A DNA stretch of 64,000 nt from Paenibacillus sp. FJAT-26967 (GCF_001541095.1 NZ_LMXH01000001.1:187536-251535), one strand, 5' to 3'; positions 8,515-17,920 are shown, numbered from the stretch's first letter. Program-made: numbers and translations. Notes: generated by a model not told the origin, from the sequence alone.

Positions 8515-8675
8515 GAACGGTCACACTCCCGCAACTTGCATTTACCACTAGCATATCATACGATTTGATGAAAATGATATAATGAGGCAACCAGTGTCTT
8601 GCGGCTAATCTTACATAACAGCAATCGGAAGTGCATATTTTTAAAAGAGACAGGCTTTCCTGCGGAGGTGAGAGG

Positions 8676-10145
8676 ATGACCACAAACCGTCAATCGACAC
8701 AGACTTTACGGATTCTTCATACGAATGACCTGCACAGTCATTTTGAGCAGATGCCTAAGATAGCCTCTTGCTTCAAAGAACTGAAGCGCCGCTATGCAGG
8801 CGAAGCTATATTGACGCTCGATATTGGCGATCACATGGACCGGATGCGGCTTGAAACAGAAGGTACGAACGGTTCCGCCAACATAGAAGTGATGAACGCT
8901 ACAGGTTACGAGGCGATGGTCCCGGGCAACAACGAGGGGCTGACCTACGATCATGAATCACTTAGAGAGCTATTTGAAAAACAGGCCCTTTTTCCGGTTA
9001 TCGGAAGCAACATCGAGGATAGCGTTACAGGTGAGACGCCGGGGTGGATGCTTCCGTATCATCTCATCCGAAAAGGAGAGCTGACAGTCGGTCTCATCGG
9101 CCTGACGGCCGCATTTACGGATTATTACCAGCTCCTCGGCTGGAATGTCCGTGATCCGATGGAATCGGCAGCTTGGTGGGTCCAGAAGCTCCGTCCGCAG
9201 TGCGACGTGCTTATTGTCCTGTCTCATTTGGGGATTCGGTACGACGAGCGTCTTGCCGGGGAAATCGACGGAATTGATGTGATTCTCGGCGCTCATACGC
9301 ACCATTTGCTCCAGGAGCCTCTTCTTATCCGAAATACGCTGGTATGTGCAGCAGGGAAGTACGGGAACTACGTCGGTGAAGTGAAAGTAGAAGTCGATTT
9401 GACCTGGCGGCGTATACTCCGGATGAGCGGATGCGTCCACACGATGTCCGGGTGGGAAGACGATCCGGTCATCCAGGAGATTCTAAGCCGCAACATGGAG
9501 CTTGGCAGGCGTGCTCTGGATATCCATGTTGCGGAGCTGGCCGGGCCTCTCGAACTTGACTGGTACCGGGAGTCCGCGCTCGGCAACCTGCTGGCCTCCG
9601 CGCTGCGCCGCTGGATGAGCGCCGAGATCGGCCTGGTCAACGCCGGACAGCTCCTGCGCGGACTTGCGGCAGGACCCGTCACGCTGGGCCATCTGCTCGC
9701 CATCTGTCCCGGTCCTATTAATCCCTGCCGCGTTAAGCTGGCGGGAGACAAGCTGCGGCAGGCTCTGGAGGAGTCGCTGCTGCGGGAATTTCAAGATAAG
9801 CCGATCCGCGGCTACGGCTTCCGCGGAGAAGTGCTCGGCATGCTCTGTATCGATGGAATGACAGTCCGTTACGATCCGGAAGGTGAACCGATGAACCGGA
9901 TCAAGGAAGCGTTCATTGGGGATGAACCGCTTCAAGACCGCCGGATTTACAGCGTCGGAATGATCGACATGTTTACTTTCGGCGTCGGCTACATGTCTCT
10001 GAGCGAAGGCAGCGATGTGGAGTATCTGCTGCCGGAACTTCTGCGGGATCTCCTTCGTGAAGAGCTTCGATCGGGGGAGCATTTGGACGAAGCGGATGAG
10101 CCTAGGTGGTATCCTCTTGCCGGTAAACAGCCGCTGCAGGAATGA
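8676..10145 (+). CDS. bifunctional UDP-sugar hydrolase/5'-nucleotidase-like metallophosphatase (YunD-like)
   Basis: This 489-residue calcineurin-type phosphoesterase shows all metal-site blocks: LHTNDLHSHFE near the N-terminus, LDIGDHMDR, GNNEG, LSHLGIRYDE and GAHTHH. The C-terminal half (from about residue 290) is the 5'-nucleotidase substrate domain (SALGNLLASALRRW, NAGQLLRGLAAGPVTLGHLLAICP). It hydrolyses nucleoside 5'-monophosphates, cyclic nucleotides or UDP-sugars; the substrate cannot be fixed from sequence. No signal peptide is visible, so it probably acts in the cytosol like B. subtilis YunD. The ATG at 8676 follows GGAGGT by 6 bases. A GTG extension upstream is rejected. Confidence 0.85.
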   Translation: MTTNRQSTQTLRILHTNDLHSHFEQMPKIASCFKELKRRYAGEAILTLDIGDHMDRMRLETEGTNGSANIEVMNATGYEAMVPGNNEGLTYDHESLRELFEKQALFPVIGSNIEDSVTGETPGWMLPYHLIRKGELTVGLIGLTAAFTDYYQLLGWNVRDPMESAAWWVQKLRPQCDVLIVLSHLGIRYDERLAGEIDGIDVILGAHTHHLLQEPLLIRNTLVCAAGKYGNYVGEVKVEVDLTWRRILRMSGCVHTMSGWEDDPVIQEILSRNMELGRRALDIHVAELAGPLELDWYRESALGNLLASALRRWMSAEIGLVNAGQLLRGLAAGPVTLGHLLAICPGPINPCRVKLAGDKLRQALEESLLREFQDKPIRGYGFRGEVLGMLCIDGMTVRYDPEGEPMNRIKEAFIGDEPLQDRRIYSVGMIDMFTFGVGYMSLSEGSDVEYLLPELLRDLLREELRSGEHLDEADEPRWYPLAGKQPLQE

Positions 10146-10306
10146 TATGCCGGCTGACCTACTGCCGGCTTCCGCGGTCGGGAGAAGGCCGGCTGATTTC
10201 TTGTTCTATTGTAAGCTGACTTTAAATACGACTAGGCGCGTGCGGGACTTGCCGGTCAGCAGCAAGTCAGAATATCGAATACTACCCAAATTACTAGGGG
10301 GAGACT

Positions 10307-11137
10307 ATGTACAGTCTGTGGATTGCTGCGATTATCGGAATTATTGAAGGACTGACGGAATTTCTTCCGGTTTCCTCAACCGGACACATGATTCTGGCCC
10401 AGTCTTTACTTGGGGTCCATGAAGATGAGCCCCTCATGAAGACCTTTACCATCGTGATTCAGCTCGGAGCGATACTGGCTGTTGTGATTGTGTACTGGAG
10501 ACGTATTCTGCGTATTGTCGGAATAGATCGTGAGCCTGTACCTGTCAAGGCGGGAGAGTCCCGGCTGTCGCTGGTTCACATTCTGCTCGGAATTGTGCCG
10601 GCTATGCTGATTGCCTTTTTATTTGATGATCTGATCGAGACGTACTTATTCTCACCGCACACTGTTGTCGTATCGCTTATTCTCGGTGGTATTCTGATGA
10701 TTGCGGCAGAGAAGAAAATGGAACGTAATGAGGCTCCGGTTGTCGAGGATATGGATGGCATATCGCTCCGTCAAGCCTTACTTATCGGGCTGTACCAATG
10801 TCTGGCTGTGCTGATTCCAGGCTTTTCGCGTTCGGGAGCCACGATGGCGGGAGGCATGCTGCACGGCGTCAGTCGTAAGGCGGGGGCGGATTTTACTTTC
10901 ATTATGGCCGTACCGATTATGTTTGCCGCCAGTTCCTATTCGCTGCTGAAAAGCTACAAGAACTTCACGGCGGATGATATCCTTTTCTTCTTGACGGGAT
11001 TTGTTGTTTCCTTCCTTGTCGCTCTGCTGGCAATCGTTACGTTTATCCGATTTGTGCAGCGCATGAAGCTGACCTATTTCTCTTATTACCGGTTTGCATT
11101 AGCCGCAATTTTTATCGTTTATTTATACTTCATTTGA
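10307..11137 (+). CDS. uppP: undecaprenyl-diphosphatase UppP (BacA)
   Basis: This is the integral membrane phosphatase that converts undecaprenyl diphosphate to the monophosphate, recycling the lipid carrier for peptidoglycan. Its overproduction gives bacitracin resistance. The 276 residues show both family signatures: EGLTEFLPVSSTGHMIL near the N-terminus and PGFSRSGATMAGG around residue 170. About seven to eight membrane segments are present. The ATG is preceded by AGGGGGAG. The length agrees with the family norm of ~270. It stands alone between intergenic spaces and ends at a terminator. Confidence 0.97.
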   Translation: MYSLWIAAIIGIIEGLTEFLPVSSTGHMILAQSLLGVHEDEPLMKTFTIVIQLGAILAVVIVYWRRILRIVGIDREPVPVKAGESRLSLVHILLGIVPAMLIAFLFDDLIETYLFSPHTVVVSLILGGILMIAAEKKMERNEAPVVEDMDGISLRQALLIGLYQCLAVLIPGFSRSGATMAGGMLHGVSRKAGADFTFIMAVPIMFAASSYSLLKSYKNFTADDILFFLTGFVVSFLVALLAIVTFIRFVQRMKLTYFSYYRFALAAIFIVYLYFI

Positions 11138-11158
11138 CTATTTTGTGTGATGGCCGGG

Positions 11159-11186
11159 AACCGCGTCGAAAAAACGCGGTTTTTGT
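11159..11186 (+). terminator. intrinsic terminator after uppP
   Basis: ACCGCGT and ACGCGGT form a stem with a short A-rich loop, followed by a T run. Confidence 0.8.
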
Positions 11187-11262
11187 ATTGCTCTTTCCAA
11201 AAATATCTTATACAGTAAGAGAATAGAGAGAAACATTCCAGAAACGTGGGGTTACGAATACT

Positions 11263-12351
11263 ATGCGGCTTTTTCCCATCAGCATGTGCCGTGCCGGTAT
11301 GAAGCTGGGCAAGCACATTTATAATGAACAAGGTATGGTACTGCTGGCTGAAGGTGTCGAGTTGACACAGCCGCTCCTGGACCGCCTGGATCGTCATGGA
11401 ATTAACTACCTGTATATTCAGGATTCCTTAACGGACGATATCGTTCACGTAGAGCTGATTTCCGAGGAGAACAAGAATAAGCTTCTCAGAGAAATCCGGA
11501 GTTCGTTCCGCAAACTGGCGAACGATCCGGGACGCAGAACATTAGCGAGCTATCATCATTTCGGCAAAACGTTCCGTTTGCATATGGACAGTCTGATTGA
11601 AGATTTGTCCAGACATGGTGACGCGATGATTATGCTGTCTGATATCCAGATTAAGGACAATTATTTGTATCAGCATTCACTTAATGTGTGTATGTATGCC
11701 ACCATGCTCGGGATGAGTCATGGTTACGGGAAGGATGAATTAATGACTTTGGGGCTGGGCGCCCTGCTTCACGATATAGGCAAGACACAAATACCGGATG
11801 AAATCCTGTGCAAACCGACCCAACTATCGGATTCGGAATTCACCGAGATGCAGAATCATACCGTCTACGGGTATCGGATTCTCAAGGAGGAACCTAACAT
11901 TCCCCTTCTGTCGGCGCATTGTGCCTTCCAGCATCATGAACGAATGAACGGAAGCGGGTATCCCCGCGGTATCAAAGGGGATGAAATCCACCCTTATGCG
12001 AAATGGATCGCGATGGTGGATTCTTACGATGCTTTGACTACCCACCGGGTGTACCGGCCGGCTTTGCTGCCCCATGAGGCATTAGAAGTGATTATGGGCG
12101 GCGCCAACACCCTGTATGATCCGGATATGGTGAATTTATTCCGGGATAAGGTGGCGATTTACCCGCTGGGGGTAACGGTGTCTCTATGTACGGGTGAAAT
12201 TGGGGTTGTCGTAGATTTGAATGCCTCTATGCCGCAGCGGCCGGTAATCCGCATTATTGAGAATCAGCGGAGGGAACCGCTTAAAGTTCCTTATGAGGTC
12301 GATTTGTCCAAGCAATTATCCATTATGATAACCAGTATCAATCCGACCTGA
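11263..12351 (+). CDS. HD-GYP domain protein, probable cyclic-di-GMP phosphodiesterase
   Basis: This 362-residue paralogue of the protein at 5201-6253 has the same layout: a variable N-terminal domain and an HD-GYP domain, with HD at 170-171 (ALLHDIGK) and GYP at 232-234 (HHERMNGSGYP). The C-terminal ~60 residues again form a small beta-rich extension (GVTVSLCTGEIGVVVDLN). No transmembrane segment is visible. The ribosome binding site is weak (GTGGGG, long spacing). Active-site residues are intact, so c-di-GMP hydrolysis is the likely activity. A terminator follows at 12374. Confidence 0.88.
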   Translation: MRLFPISMCRAGMKLGKHIYNEQGMVLLAEGVELTQPLLDRLDRHGINYLYIQDSLTDDIVHVELISEENKNKLLREIRSSFRKLANDPGRRTLASYHHFGKTFRLHMDSLIEDLSRHGDAMIMLSDIQIKDNYLYQHSLNVCMYATMLGMSHGYGKDELMTLGLGALLHDIGKTQIPDEILCKPTQLSDSEFTEMQNHTVYGYRILKEEPNIPLLSAHCAFQHHERMNGSGYPRGIKGDEIHPYAKWIAMVDSYDALTTHRVYRPALLPHEALEVIMGGANTLYDPDMVNLFRDKVAIYPLGVTVSLCTGEIGVVVDLNASMPQRPVIRIIENQRREPLKVPYEVDLSKQLSIMITSINPT

Positions 12352-12373
12352 TACCGCATTATACTTTACGCCG

Positions 12374-12398
12374 AAACTCCCTTAGGGGAGTTTTTGTC
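12374..12398 (+). terminator. intrinsic terminator
   Basis: An AAACTCCC/GGGGAGTTT stem with a 3-base loop is followed by TTTTTG, just after the second HD-GYP gene. Confidence 0.8.
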
Positions 12399-12436
12399 TA
12401 TTTCCGGATGAGAGCCGCTGATAAAAAAGGAATGAA

Positions 12437-12778
12437 ATGGACCATACTAGGAAGGTTATCTTTTCTCTTCATAGCCTTGAAGTCACAAATCATACGGAGT
12501 GGATAGTACTCCGCTTAAGCGCGGTTCCGCGAATTTCCCGAATACGCCCTGCGGTCGATACGCTCGCCCGTAAGCTTCGGGAACCGGACGGGGGGCTGGA
12601 GACGCTTATTACGAGAGGGTCTGCATTCAAGCTCGACATGCCAAGCCGGATTCAAGACCAACTGCGAGTGGTAATTATATTTGTTCTTGGTGTAGTGTTC
12701 TGCCTGCTGCTTCCTTCGCTTATGAAGCTGCTGCGGAGTGTGGTTTATTTCATTTTTCAACGGCATCAGGTACAATAG
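12437..12778 (+). CDS. hypothetical protein with C-terminal membrane segment
   Basis: The product is 113 residues. The N-terminal ~75 residues are basic (SRIRPAVDTLARKLREPDG). One membrane segment (VVIIFVLGVVFCLLLPSLMKLL) is followed by a short basic tail. An AAAAAGG site 6 bases upstream supports the ATG. I recognise no family. The gene lies between two transcription units and may be a separate small unit. Confidence rests on the ribosome binding site and the coherent membrane anchor only. Confidence 0.5.
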   Translation: MDHTRKVIFSLHSLEVTNHTEWIVLRLSAVPRISRIRPAVDTLARKLREPDGGLETLITRGSAFKLDMPSRIQDQLRVVIIFVLGVVFCLLLPSLMKLLRSVVYFIFQRHQVQ

Positions 12779-12858
12779 AGGGCATATGTCCGCTATAGGC
12801 GGGGTATAACAGGGGGATCCTAGCGATCGCCCAATTTTGTTACCGGATGTGAACCCAA

Positions 12859-13989
12859 TTGATTAATGAACCGACGATGAACCGTACCTGGACCGAACTC
12901 TCCCCTTCTTATGATCCGTGGGACCCGATTCGTTCGCTGAGACAGTACGGACGCCATACTTTAACGAGTGTAGAATTTACAGTATCCAACTTATGCAATA
13001 TGCGGTGCGAACATTGCGCGGTGGGCGATACGCTCGTCATGCAGGAGGGGCCTAAGCTTCCTCTGGCCGATGCGCTGCGTAAGCTGGACGAAGTGGAACA
13101 CCTGGAGACGATCAGTATAACAGGCGGAGAGCCGACTTTTTCCGTGAAGACGGTGAAAGACTATATGGTTCCGCTTCTCCGCTATGCGCATGAACGCGGG
13201 GTGCGCACTCAAATCAATTCGAACCTGACACTCGATCTGGAGCGCTATGAATGGATCGCTCCATATCTGGATGTCATGCACATTTCGTTCAATTACACGA
13301 ATGCCGAGGATTTTCACGAAGTCGGTTTTGTAAGATCGGGCCGGCCTGTCGGGATCAAGGCAGCCAGCCGGCTCTATGAGCGCATGCTGGAGAACGCCGC
13401 CGCTCTAAGCAAAGGAGGCATGTTCATTTCTGCGGAGTCGATGCTGAACACCCGGACTCATGATAATATTTCGGAGATCCATAGGCTGATTGTCGAGATG
13501 GGATGCAGACGCCATGAAGTGCATCCGATGTATCCGAGTTCTTTTGCATCGAATCTGCCGATTCTCTCATTGGACCAGATGCGTGAGACGATTCACCGGC
13601 TTCTGGACAGTCGTGATCCGGACATGTGGATTCTCCTCGGTACGCTGCCGTTCTTTGCCTGCAGTTCTTCGGAGGAGGATCAGATGCTTCTTCGCCGTTT
13701 GCGTAATGAACCGAACGTTACGGTCCGCAATGATCCGGATGGCCGTAACCGTCTCAATGTCAATATGTTTACAGGCGACATTTACGTTACAGACTTTGCA
13801 GATGTACCTGCTCTAGGCAATTTATCTAATGACCGGCTGGAAGAGGTGTTTGACCGCTGGATTCAGCACCCGCTCAGCCGTACTGTCGACTGTCATTGCC
13901 CGGCGGCCGCATGCTGCGGTCCGAATCTGCTCGTAGCGAATTCTTATTATCCGGGTGAAGATTTTACCCGCCGCATAGCAATCATCTGA
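12859..13989 (+). CDS. yfkAB: radical SAM/CxCxxxxC motif protein YfkAB
   Basis: This 376-residue radical SAM enzyme has the 4Fe-4S-binding CxxxCxxC at C46-C50-C53 (CNMRCEHC) and, near its end, a second cysteine cluster of the CxCxxxxC type (C345, C347, C352). That combination defines the YfkAB family of Bacillus and Paenibacillus. The family reaction is not known to me. SAM-binding features such as the GGEP motif (ITGGEPTF) are present. The start is uncertain: a stop codon lies two codons upstream of TTG 12859, so TTG 12859 or ATG 12877 must be used, and neither has a strong ribosome binding site. Confidence 0.88.
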   Translation: MINEPTMNRTWTELSPSYDPWDPIRSLRQYGRHTLTSVEFTVSNLCNMRCEHCAVGDTLVMQEGPKLPLADALRKLDEVEHLETISITGGEPTFSVKTVKDYMVPLLRYAHERGVRTQINSNLTLDLERYEWIAPYLDVMHISFNYTNAEDFHEVGFVRSGRPVGIKAASRLYERMLENAAALSKGGMFISAESMLNTRTHDNISEIHRLIVEMGCRRHEVHPMYPSSFASNLPILSLDQMRETIHRLLDSRDPDMWILLGTLPFFACSSSEEDQMLLRRLRNEPNVTVRNDPDGRNRLNVNMFTGDIYVTDFADVPALGNLSNDRLEEVFDRWIQHPLSRTVDCHCPAAACCGPNLLVANSYYPGEDFTRRIAII

Positions 13990-14023
13990 CGACAGAATTC
14001 TAGCTGCAAAGGAGACGTATACA

Positions 14024-15385
14024 TTGGGGAGTACATTTGAATGGGATAAAATAATTCTGAATATGTCCTTGGTGTTGATACTGGTCCTGCTCAACGGATT
14101 TTTCGTGGCTGCGGAGTTTGCCTTAGTCAAAGTACGGCAAACTAAGCTGCAGCAGTATGTAAGCGAAGGAAATAAAAGAGCTAAATTTGCATATGCCGTT
14201 ACCAAAAAACTGGATGCCTATTTGTCTGCAACCCAGCTTGGTATTACACTGGCCTCCCTCGGTCTTGGCTGGGTAGGGGAAAAGGCAATCGCCCATCTCA
14301 TTATTGAACCTTTCTTTCAAATGTTAAATTGGCATAACTCGGTTCTATCCGGAACCATATCGCTGATTCTTTCATTCTCTATCGTAACCTTCCTGCACAT
14401 TGTACTTGGGGAGCTTACGCCGAAGTCGCTTGCAATCCGCAAACCGGATCAAGTGTCTTTGTGGACCTCTGCTCCTCTTATGTATTTCTATAAAATCTTC
14501 CTGCCCGCAATCTGGGTATTGAACGGTGCTGCCAACCTGCTTCTGAAAATGATCGGGGTTCAGCCTGCTACAGAGCATGAAGCTGCGCATACGGAAGAAG
14601 AAATCCGCATATTGATGTATCAGAGCACTCGAAGCGGACACATTGACCGTGATGAAATGAAGCTGTTCGATAATATCTTCGATTTCTCTGACCGGATCGC
14701 CCGTGAAGTTATGCTTCCACGTCTGGATATGGACTGTTTATTTATGGATCAGCCGCTGGAAGAGAACCTTAAGCTCATCAACGAGAAGAAGCATACCCGT
14801 TATCCGGTTGCTCTTGGGGATAAGGATCAGATCATCGGATTCGTCCATATTACGGACCTGCTGACAGATGATTTCAAGCTTCATCACGAGCTTCAGGCAT
14901 TTATCCGTCCGATTCTGAGCGTGCCGGAATCGATGGAGATCAGCAGAGTGCTCAAGCTGATGCAGAAGAAACACTCCCAGCTTGCCATCGTGGTGGACGA
15001 GTATGGCGGTACAGCGGGGATGCTGGCGCTTGGGGATATTATTGAGGAGATCGTCGGTGAACTGCATGATGAGTTTGACGATGACGAACGTCCCGGTGTG
15101 GAAGTGAAAGATAATGTCACTTCCGTTGACGGACGTACACTCATTGCCGATCTGAATGTCCTGCTTCACTTGTCGATTGAGGACGATGAAGTGGATTCCA
15201 TCGGCGGCTGGTTATTCAAGACGCTGGAAGGAGCGCCTGTCAAAGGTCGCAAAATCGAGTATGGAGATCATATCTTCGAAGTGGGCGAAGTGGATCGTCT
15301 GCGGATCACCCGGGTTCATATAACCAAGCCGGGTAATAAAAGCAAAACAGAGAAAGATGCTACCGCCGTTAACCCTGAACATTAA
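14024..15385 (+). CDS. CNNM/CBS/CorC-HlyC domain membrane protein
   Basis: This 453-residue protein has three parts. An N-terminal CNNM/DUF21 membrane domain (1-~190) has four hydrophobic segments and the conserved ALVKVRQTKL and GELTPKSLAI motifs. A CBS pair (~210-335) contains DRIAREVMLPR and the VVDEYGGTAGM signature. The C-terminal CorC_HlyC domain (~350-435) contains VDGRTLIADLN. Such proteins are implicated in Mg2+ or Co2+ efflux or homeostasis; the hemolysin name is historical. The TTG start is supported by AAAGGAG at good spacing. The next gene starts 17 bases after its stop, so co-transcription with ytvI is likely. Confidence 0.9.
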   Translation: MGSTFEWDKIILNMSLVLILVLLNGFFVAAEFALVKVRQTKLQQYVSEGNKRAKFAYAVTKKLDAYLSATQLGITLASLGLGWVGEKAIAHLIIEPFFQMLNWHNSVLSGTISLILSFSIVTFLHIVLGELTPKSLAIRKPDQVSLWTSAPLMYFYKIFLPAIWVLNGAANLLLKMIGVQPATEHEAAHTEEEIRILMYQSTRSGHIDRDEMKLFDNIFDFSDRIAREVMLPRLDMDCLFMDQPLEENLKLINEKKHTRYPVALGDKDQIIGFVHITDLLTDDFKLHHELQAFIRPILSVPESMEISRVLKLMQKKHSQLAIVVDEYGGTAGMLALGDIIEEIVGELHDEFDDDERPGVEVKDNVTSVDGRTLIADLNVLLHLSIEDDEVDSIGGWLFKTLEGAPVKGRKIEYGDHIFEVGEVDRLRITRVHITKPGNKSKTEKDATAVNPEH

Positions 15386-15402
15386 GGGGGAATGTCTTTC
15401 CG

Positions 15403-16449
15403 GTGTCGTGGAAAACAGCAGCGATTATGATTCTGGGGCTCTTGATGCTGTACGGCCTGTTTACGGTGGGCCTGCCGTTCTTGCTGGCTATTGTGACCGC
15501 CATGCTGCTCGAGCCTGTAGTAGCTCTTCTGATGAGGCTGCTTAGAATGGGCCGTTTTACAGCCGTATCTTTAGTCAGTACACTTTTTACTGTGCTGACC
15601 CTGGGATTATTTTCCCTGATCGGAGCCAAGGCATTTGTAGAATTTATGAATCTGTGGGGCAGAATTCCCGCTTATATCGGCGAAGCGAGCCTTTATCTGG
15701 AGGATGCCGCCTCTCATGCACGTATGAGAGTGAACACGCTTTTCTCAAGCAACGACACACAGGTCCAGCTCTGGCTCGAGAATGGACTGGCATCCGCCGC
15801 ACAGGCCTTTCAGCGATTTGTCCTTATGCTATCCGATTCGTTCCTCGGAGCGGCTGCGGCCATTCCGAATTTCCTGATTCTTTTCGTGGTGTATCTGATC
15901 TCTCTGTATCTGATTTCTTATTCTCTGCCTGCTATGAAACATTCCCTGCTGCAGTTATTCGACGATCGTTCCCGCGAGAAAGTGGAGAATATGATGATTT
16001 CCCTGAGGCAAGCCCTCTTCGGCTTTATGTATGCCCAGGTGATGATGTCTATGCTGACGTATGTGCTCACACTGATCGGCCTGCTCTTTATCCGGACAGA
16101 GTATCCGCTGGCGATCGCCCTTCTCGTGATGTTCATGGAATTCGTCCCGGTAATCGGAACCGGGCTCGTGTTCATTCCTTGGGCCATTTACAGGCTGCTG
16201 CTTGGCGATCCGGCGATGGCGACACAGATTTTCCTGCTCTTTGTGGTGATCACAATCGTCCGGCGTGTTATCGAACCTAAGATTCTAAGTAATTCTGTAG
16301 GAATCAGCGCCTTGGCTGCCATGGTCAGCCTGTATGTCGGCTTCGAGCTGATGGGGGTTGCCGGTATGTTCCTGGGACCTCTGGTCATCATTCTGATTCA
16401 AACCATGCGGCAGGTAGGGCTGCTGCATTTTAAGATTAATCTGGATTAA
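15403..16449 (+). CDS. ytvI: sporulation integral membrane protein YtvI (AI-2E/PerM transporter family)
   Basis: This 348-residue polytopic protein of the PerM/AI-2E exporter superfamily has an N-terminal segment of three hydrophobic helices, a soluble loop (EASLYLEDAASHARMRV...), and five C-terminal helices ending with the GVAGMFLGPLVIILI motif. The pattern fits B. subtilis YtvI, a sporulation membrane protein. GTG start with a GGGGG-type site. The downstream terminator at 16471 ends the unit shared with the CNNM/CBS gene. The transported substrate is unknown. Confidence 0.85.
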   Translation: MSWKTAAIMILGLLMLYGLFTVGLPFLLAIVTAMLLEPVVALLMRLLRMGRFTAVSLVSTLFTVLTLGLFSLIGAKAFVEFMNLWGRIPAYIGEASLYLEDAASHARMRVNTLFSSNDTQVQLWLENGLASAAQAFQRFVLMLSDSFLGAAAAIPNFLILFVVYLISLYLISYSLPAMKHSLLQLFDDRSREKVENMMISLRQALFGFMYAQVMMSMLTYVLTLIGLLFIRTEYPLAIALLVMFMEFVPVIGTGLVFIPWAIYRLLLGDPAMATQIFLLFVVITIVRRVIEPKILSNSVGISALAAMVSLYVGFELMGVAGMFLGPLVIILIQTMRQVGLLHFKINLD

Positions 16450-16470
16450 GCTATTTTTTTGTATGAAGCA

Positions 16471-16523
16471 AAAGAGCTTGTCCGCTCGAGTTCATGGGAA
16501 CTCGGGCGGGCAGGCTCTTTTTT
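16471..16523 (+). terminator. intrinsic terminator after ytvI
   Basis: A long stem pairs AAAGAGCTTGTCCGC with GCGGGCAGGCTCTTT and is followed by a T run. Confidence 0.85.
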
Positions 16524-16689
16524 GAAGGAGATAGTAAAGTTCAAAGTTCACGAGCTCGTCCACACATGTTCCGGTTTATCCGGGCATAAAAATGAAGGGG
16601 GTGAATCAGGCATACGCCAATCCCGCCCATAGGCGATGCCCTAAGTTAAAAGGAGTGGAAAGAAAATTTCCGGATAAGGAGGATGACCG

Positions 16690-16893
16690 ATGAATCCACA
16701 AGTCAGGATGTATGTCCCGTTCAGGGGGCCGTTTGATCCGTGTCCGCCTATCGGTGTCAAAACCTATGTAACGCCGCCCAATTTATTCATTCAGTTCCAG
16801 CCGATGGGTCTGCCGCAGTTTAGTCCTTATGAAGCGTTGACACTGGGAACTCTTTGGCCCGATCTTTACAGCAATTATCATCCGAGACGATAA
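16690..16893 (+). CDS. cotJA: spore coat-associated protein CotJA
   Basis: This 67-residue protein is proline- and aromatic-rich (YVPFRGPFDPCPPIGVKTYVTPPNLF ... SPYEALTLGTLWPDLYSNY), matching CotJA, which helps assemble CotJC into the inner spore coat. GGAGGATG lies before the ATG. It opens the cotJABC operon. The 5' leader (about 16560-16680) contains a GGCAT-CGCC/GGCG-ATGCC hairpin at about 16610-16640. I expect mother-cell SigE control from the family, but could not confidently place a SigE promoter. Confidence 0.93.
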   Translation: MNPQVRMYVPFRGPFDPCPPIGVKTYVTPPNLFIQFQPMGLPQFSPYEALTLGTLWPDLYSNYHPRR

Positions 16894-16940
16894 GGAGACT
16901 AAAGTGCGGTGACTACAGAAGGCGAAAGGAGAAGAAATTG

Positions 16941-17207
16941 ATGACGATACAGCTAGACGAGAATTATTACCGGATGCTCACCGATCTGCAGGCCGCTGAT
17001 TTTGTTCTGGTTGAACTGACTTTATATCTGGACACCCATCCCACGGACAGGGCAGCCCTGCAGCAGTTTAATGATTTCTCTATGAAAAGGCAAAAGCTGG
17101 CCTATGAATTCCAGCTTGTCTATGGTCCCCTTACCCAGTTCGGACAAAGCGGCCCTCCCCAGAACAGCTGGCGGTGGGCACAGGATCCCTGGCCTTGGCA
17201 GGTATAG
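16941..17207 (+). CDS. cotJB: spore coat protein CotJB
   Basis: This 88-residue protein contains YRMLTDLQAADFVLVELTLYLDTHPTD and FNDFSMKRQKLAYEFQLVYGPL, the conserved core of CotJB. The C-terminal tail (SWRWAQDPWPWQV) is tryptophan-rich, as is usual for the family. The ATG at 16941 follows AAAGGAGAAG. It lies 47 bases after cotJA and 92 before cotJC. It acts in the spore coat with CotJA and CotJC. Confidence 0.93.
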   Translation: MTIQLDENYYRMLTDLQAADFVLVELTLYLDTHPTDRAALQQFNDFSMKRQKLAYEFQLVYGPLTQFGQSGPPQNSWRWAQDPWPWQV

Positions 17208-17299
17208 ATACCCGGGCATAGAGTTTACATGATTGGGGCAGGCACGCAAGTAGGATGTCCATAACAAGCACAGGAGTGCGCAAGATAGGGAGGATTTCT

Positions 17300-17869
17300 A
17301 TGTGGATATACGAGAAAAAGCTGCAGTACCCGGTCCGTGTAAGCAAATGCGATCCGCACATGGCGAAGCTGCTGATCGAACAGTACGGGGGTGCGGACGG
17401 GGAACTTGCTGCCGCGCTGCGCTACTTGAACCAGCGGTACACGATTCCGGACAAAGTAATCGGACTGCTGACCGATATCGGGACAGAGGAATTCGCGCAT
17501 CTCGAAATGATTGCGACGATGATATACAAGCTGACTAAAGATGCAACGCCTGATCAGCTTAAAGCGGCTGGGCTCGGTGATTATTACGTGAACCACGATT
17601 CCGCCCTCTATTATCAGAATGCGGCCGGAGTGCCTTGGACTGCGGCCTATATTCAAGCCAAGGGCGATCCGATTGCTGATTTATATGAAGATATAGCAGC
17701 AGAGGAAAAAGCCCGTGCGACCTATCAGTGGCTGATTGATTTAACCGATGACGTCGATTTACAGGATGGGTTAAAATTTCTGCGAGAGCGGGAAATCATC
17801 CATTCCATGCGTTTCAGGGAGGCCGTAGAAATTTTAAAATGCGAGCGGGAAGCCCAGAAAATATTTTAA
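17300..17869 (+). CDS. cotJC: spore coat protein CotJC, manganese catalase-like
   Basis: This 189-residue protein is a short ferritin-fold manganese catalase relative. Carboxylate and histidine metal-ligand motifs are visible in TDIGTEEFAHLEMIATMIY and DIAAEEKARATYQWLID, with a third helix at LREREIIHSMRFREAVEIL. CotJC is an inner-coat protein thought to give peroxide protection. The start is ATG 17300 after AGGGAGG; an upstream in-frame ATG (17255) lacks a ribosome binding site. It is the last gene of the operon, with a terminator 12 bases on. Confidence 0.93.
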   Translation: MWIYEKKLQYPVRVSKCDPHMAKLLIEQYGGADGELAAALRYLNQRYTIPDKVIGLLTDIGTEEFAHLEMIATMIYKLTKDATPDQLKAAGLGDYYVNHDSALYYQNAAGVPWTAAYIQAKGDPIADLYEDIAAEEKARATYQWLIDLTDDVDLQDGLKFLREREIIHSMRFREAVEILKCEREAQKIF

Positions 17870-17880
17870 TTCGGGTCTTA

Positions 17881-17920
17881 AAAGCGGAAACCGACTCTGT
17901 CGGAAATTCCGTTTTTCTTA
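17881..17920 (+). terminator. intrinsic terminator of cotJABC
   Basis: A nested stem (AGCGGAA..CCGAC / GTCGG..TTCCGTT) is followed by TTTTTCTT. Confidence 0.8.

Noticed and set aside
15654-16280. 208-codon frame inside ytvI
   Set aside because: It is in another frame of the same strand, without a ribosome binding site, and ytvI has a clear membrane protein pattern.
16560-16689. possible SigE promoter before cotJA
   Set aside because: CATAAAAAT resembles a SigE -10, but no matching -35 at the correct distance could be found, so it is not listed as a feature.
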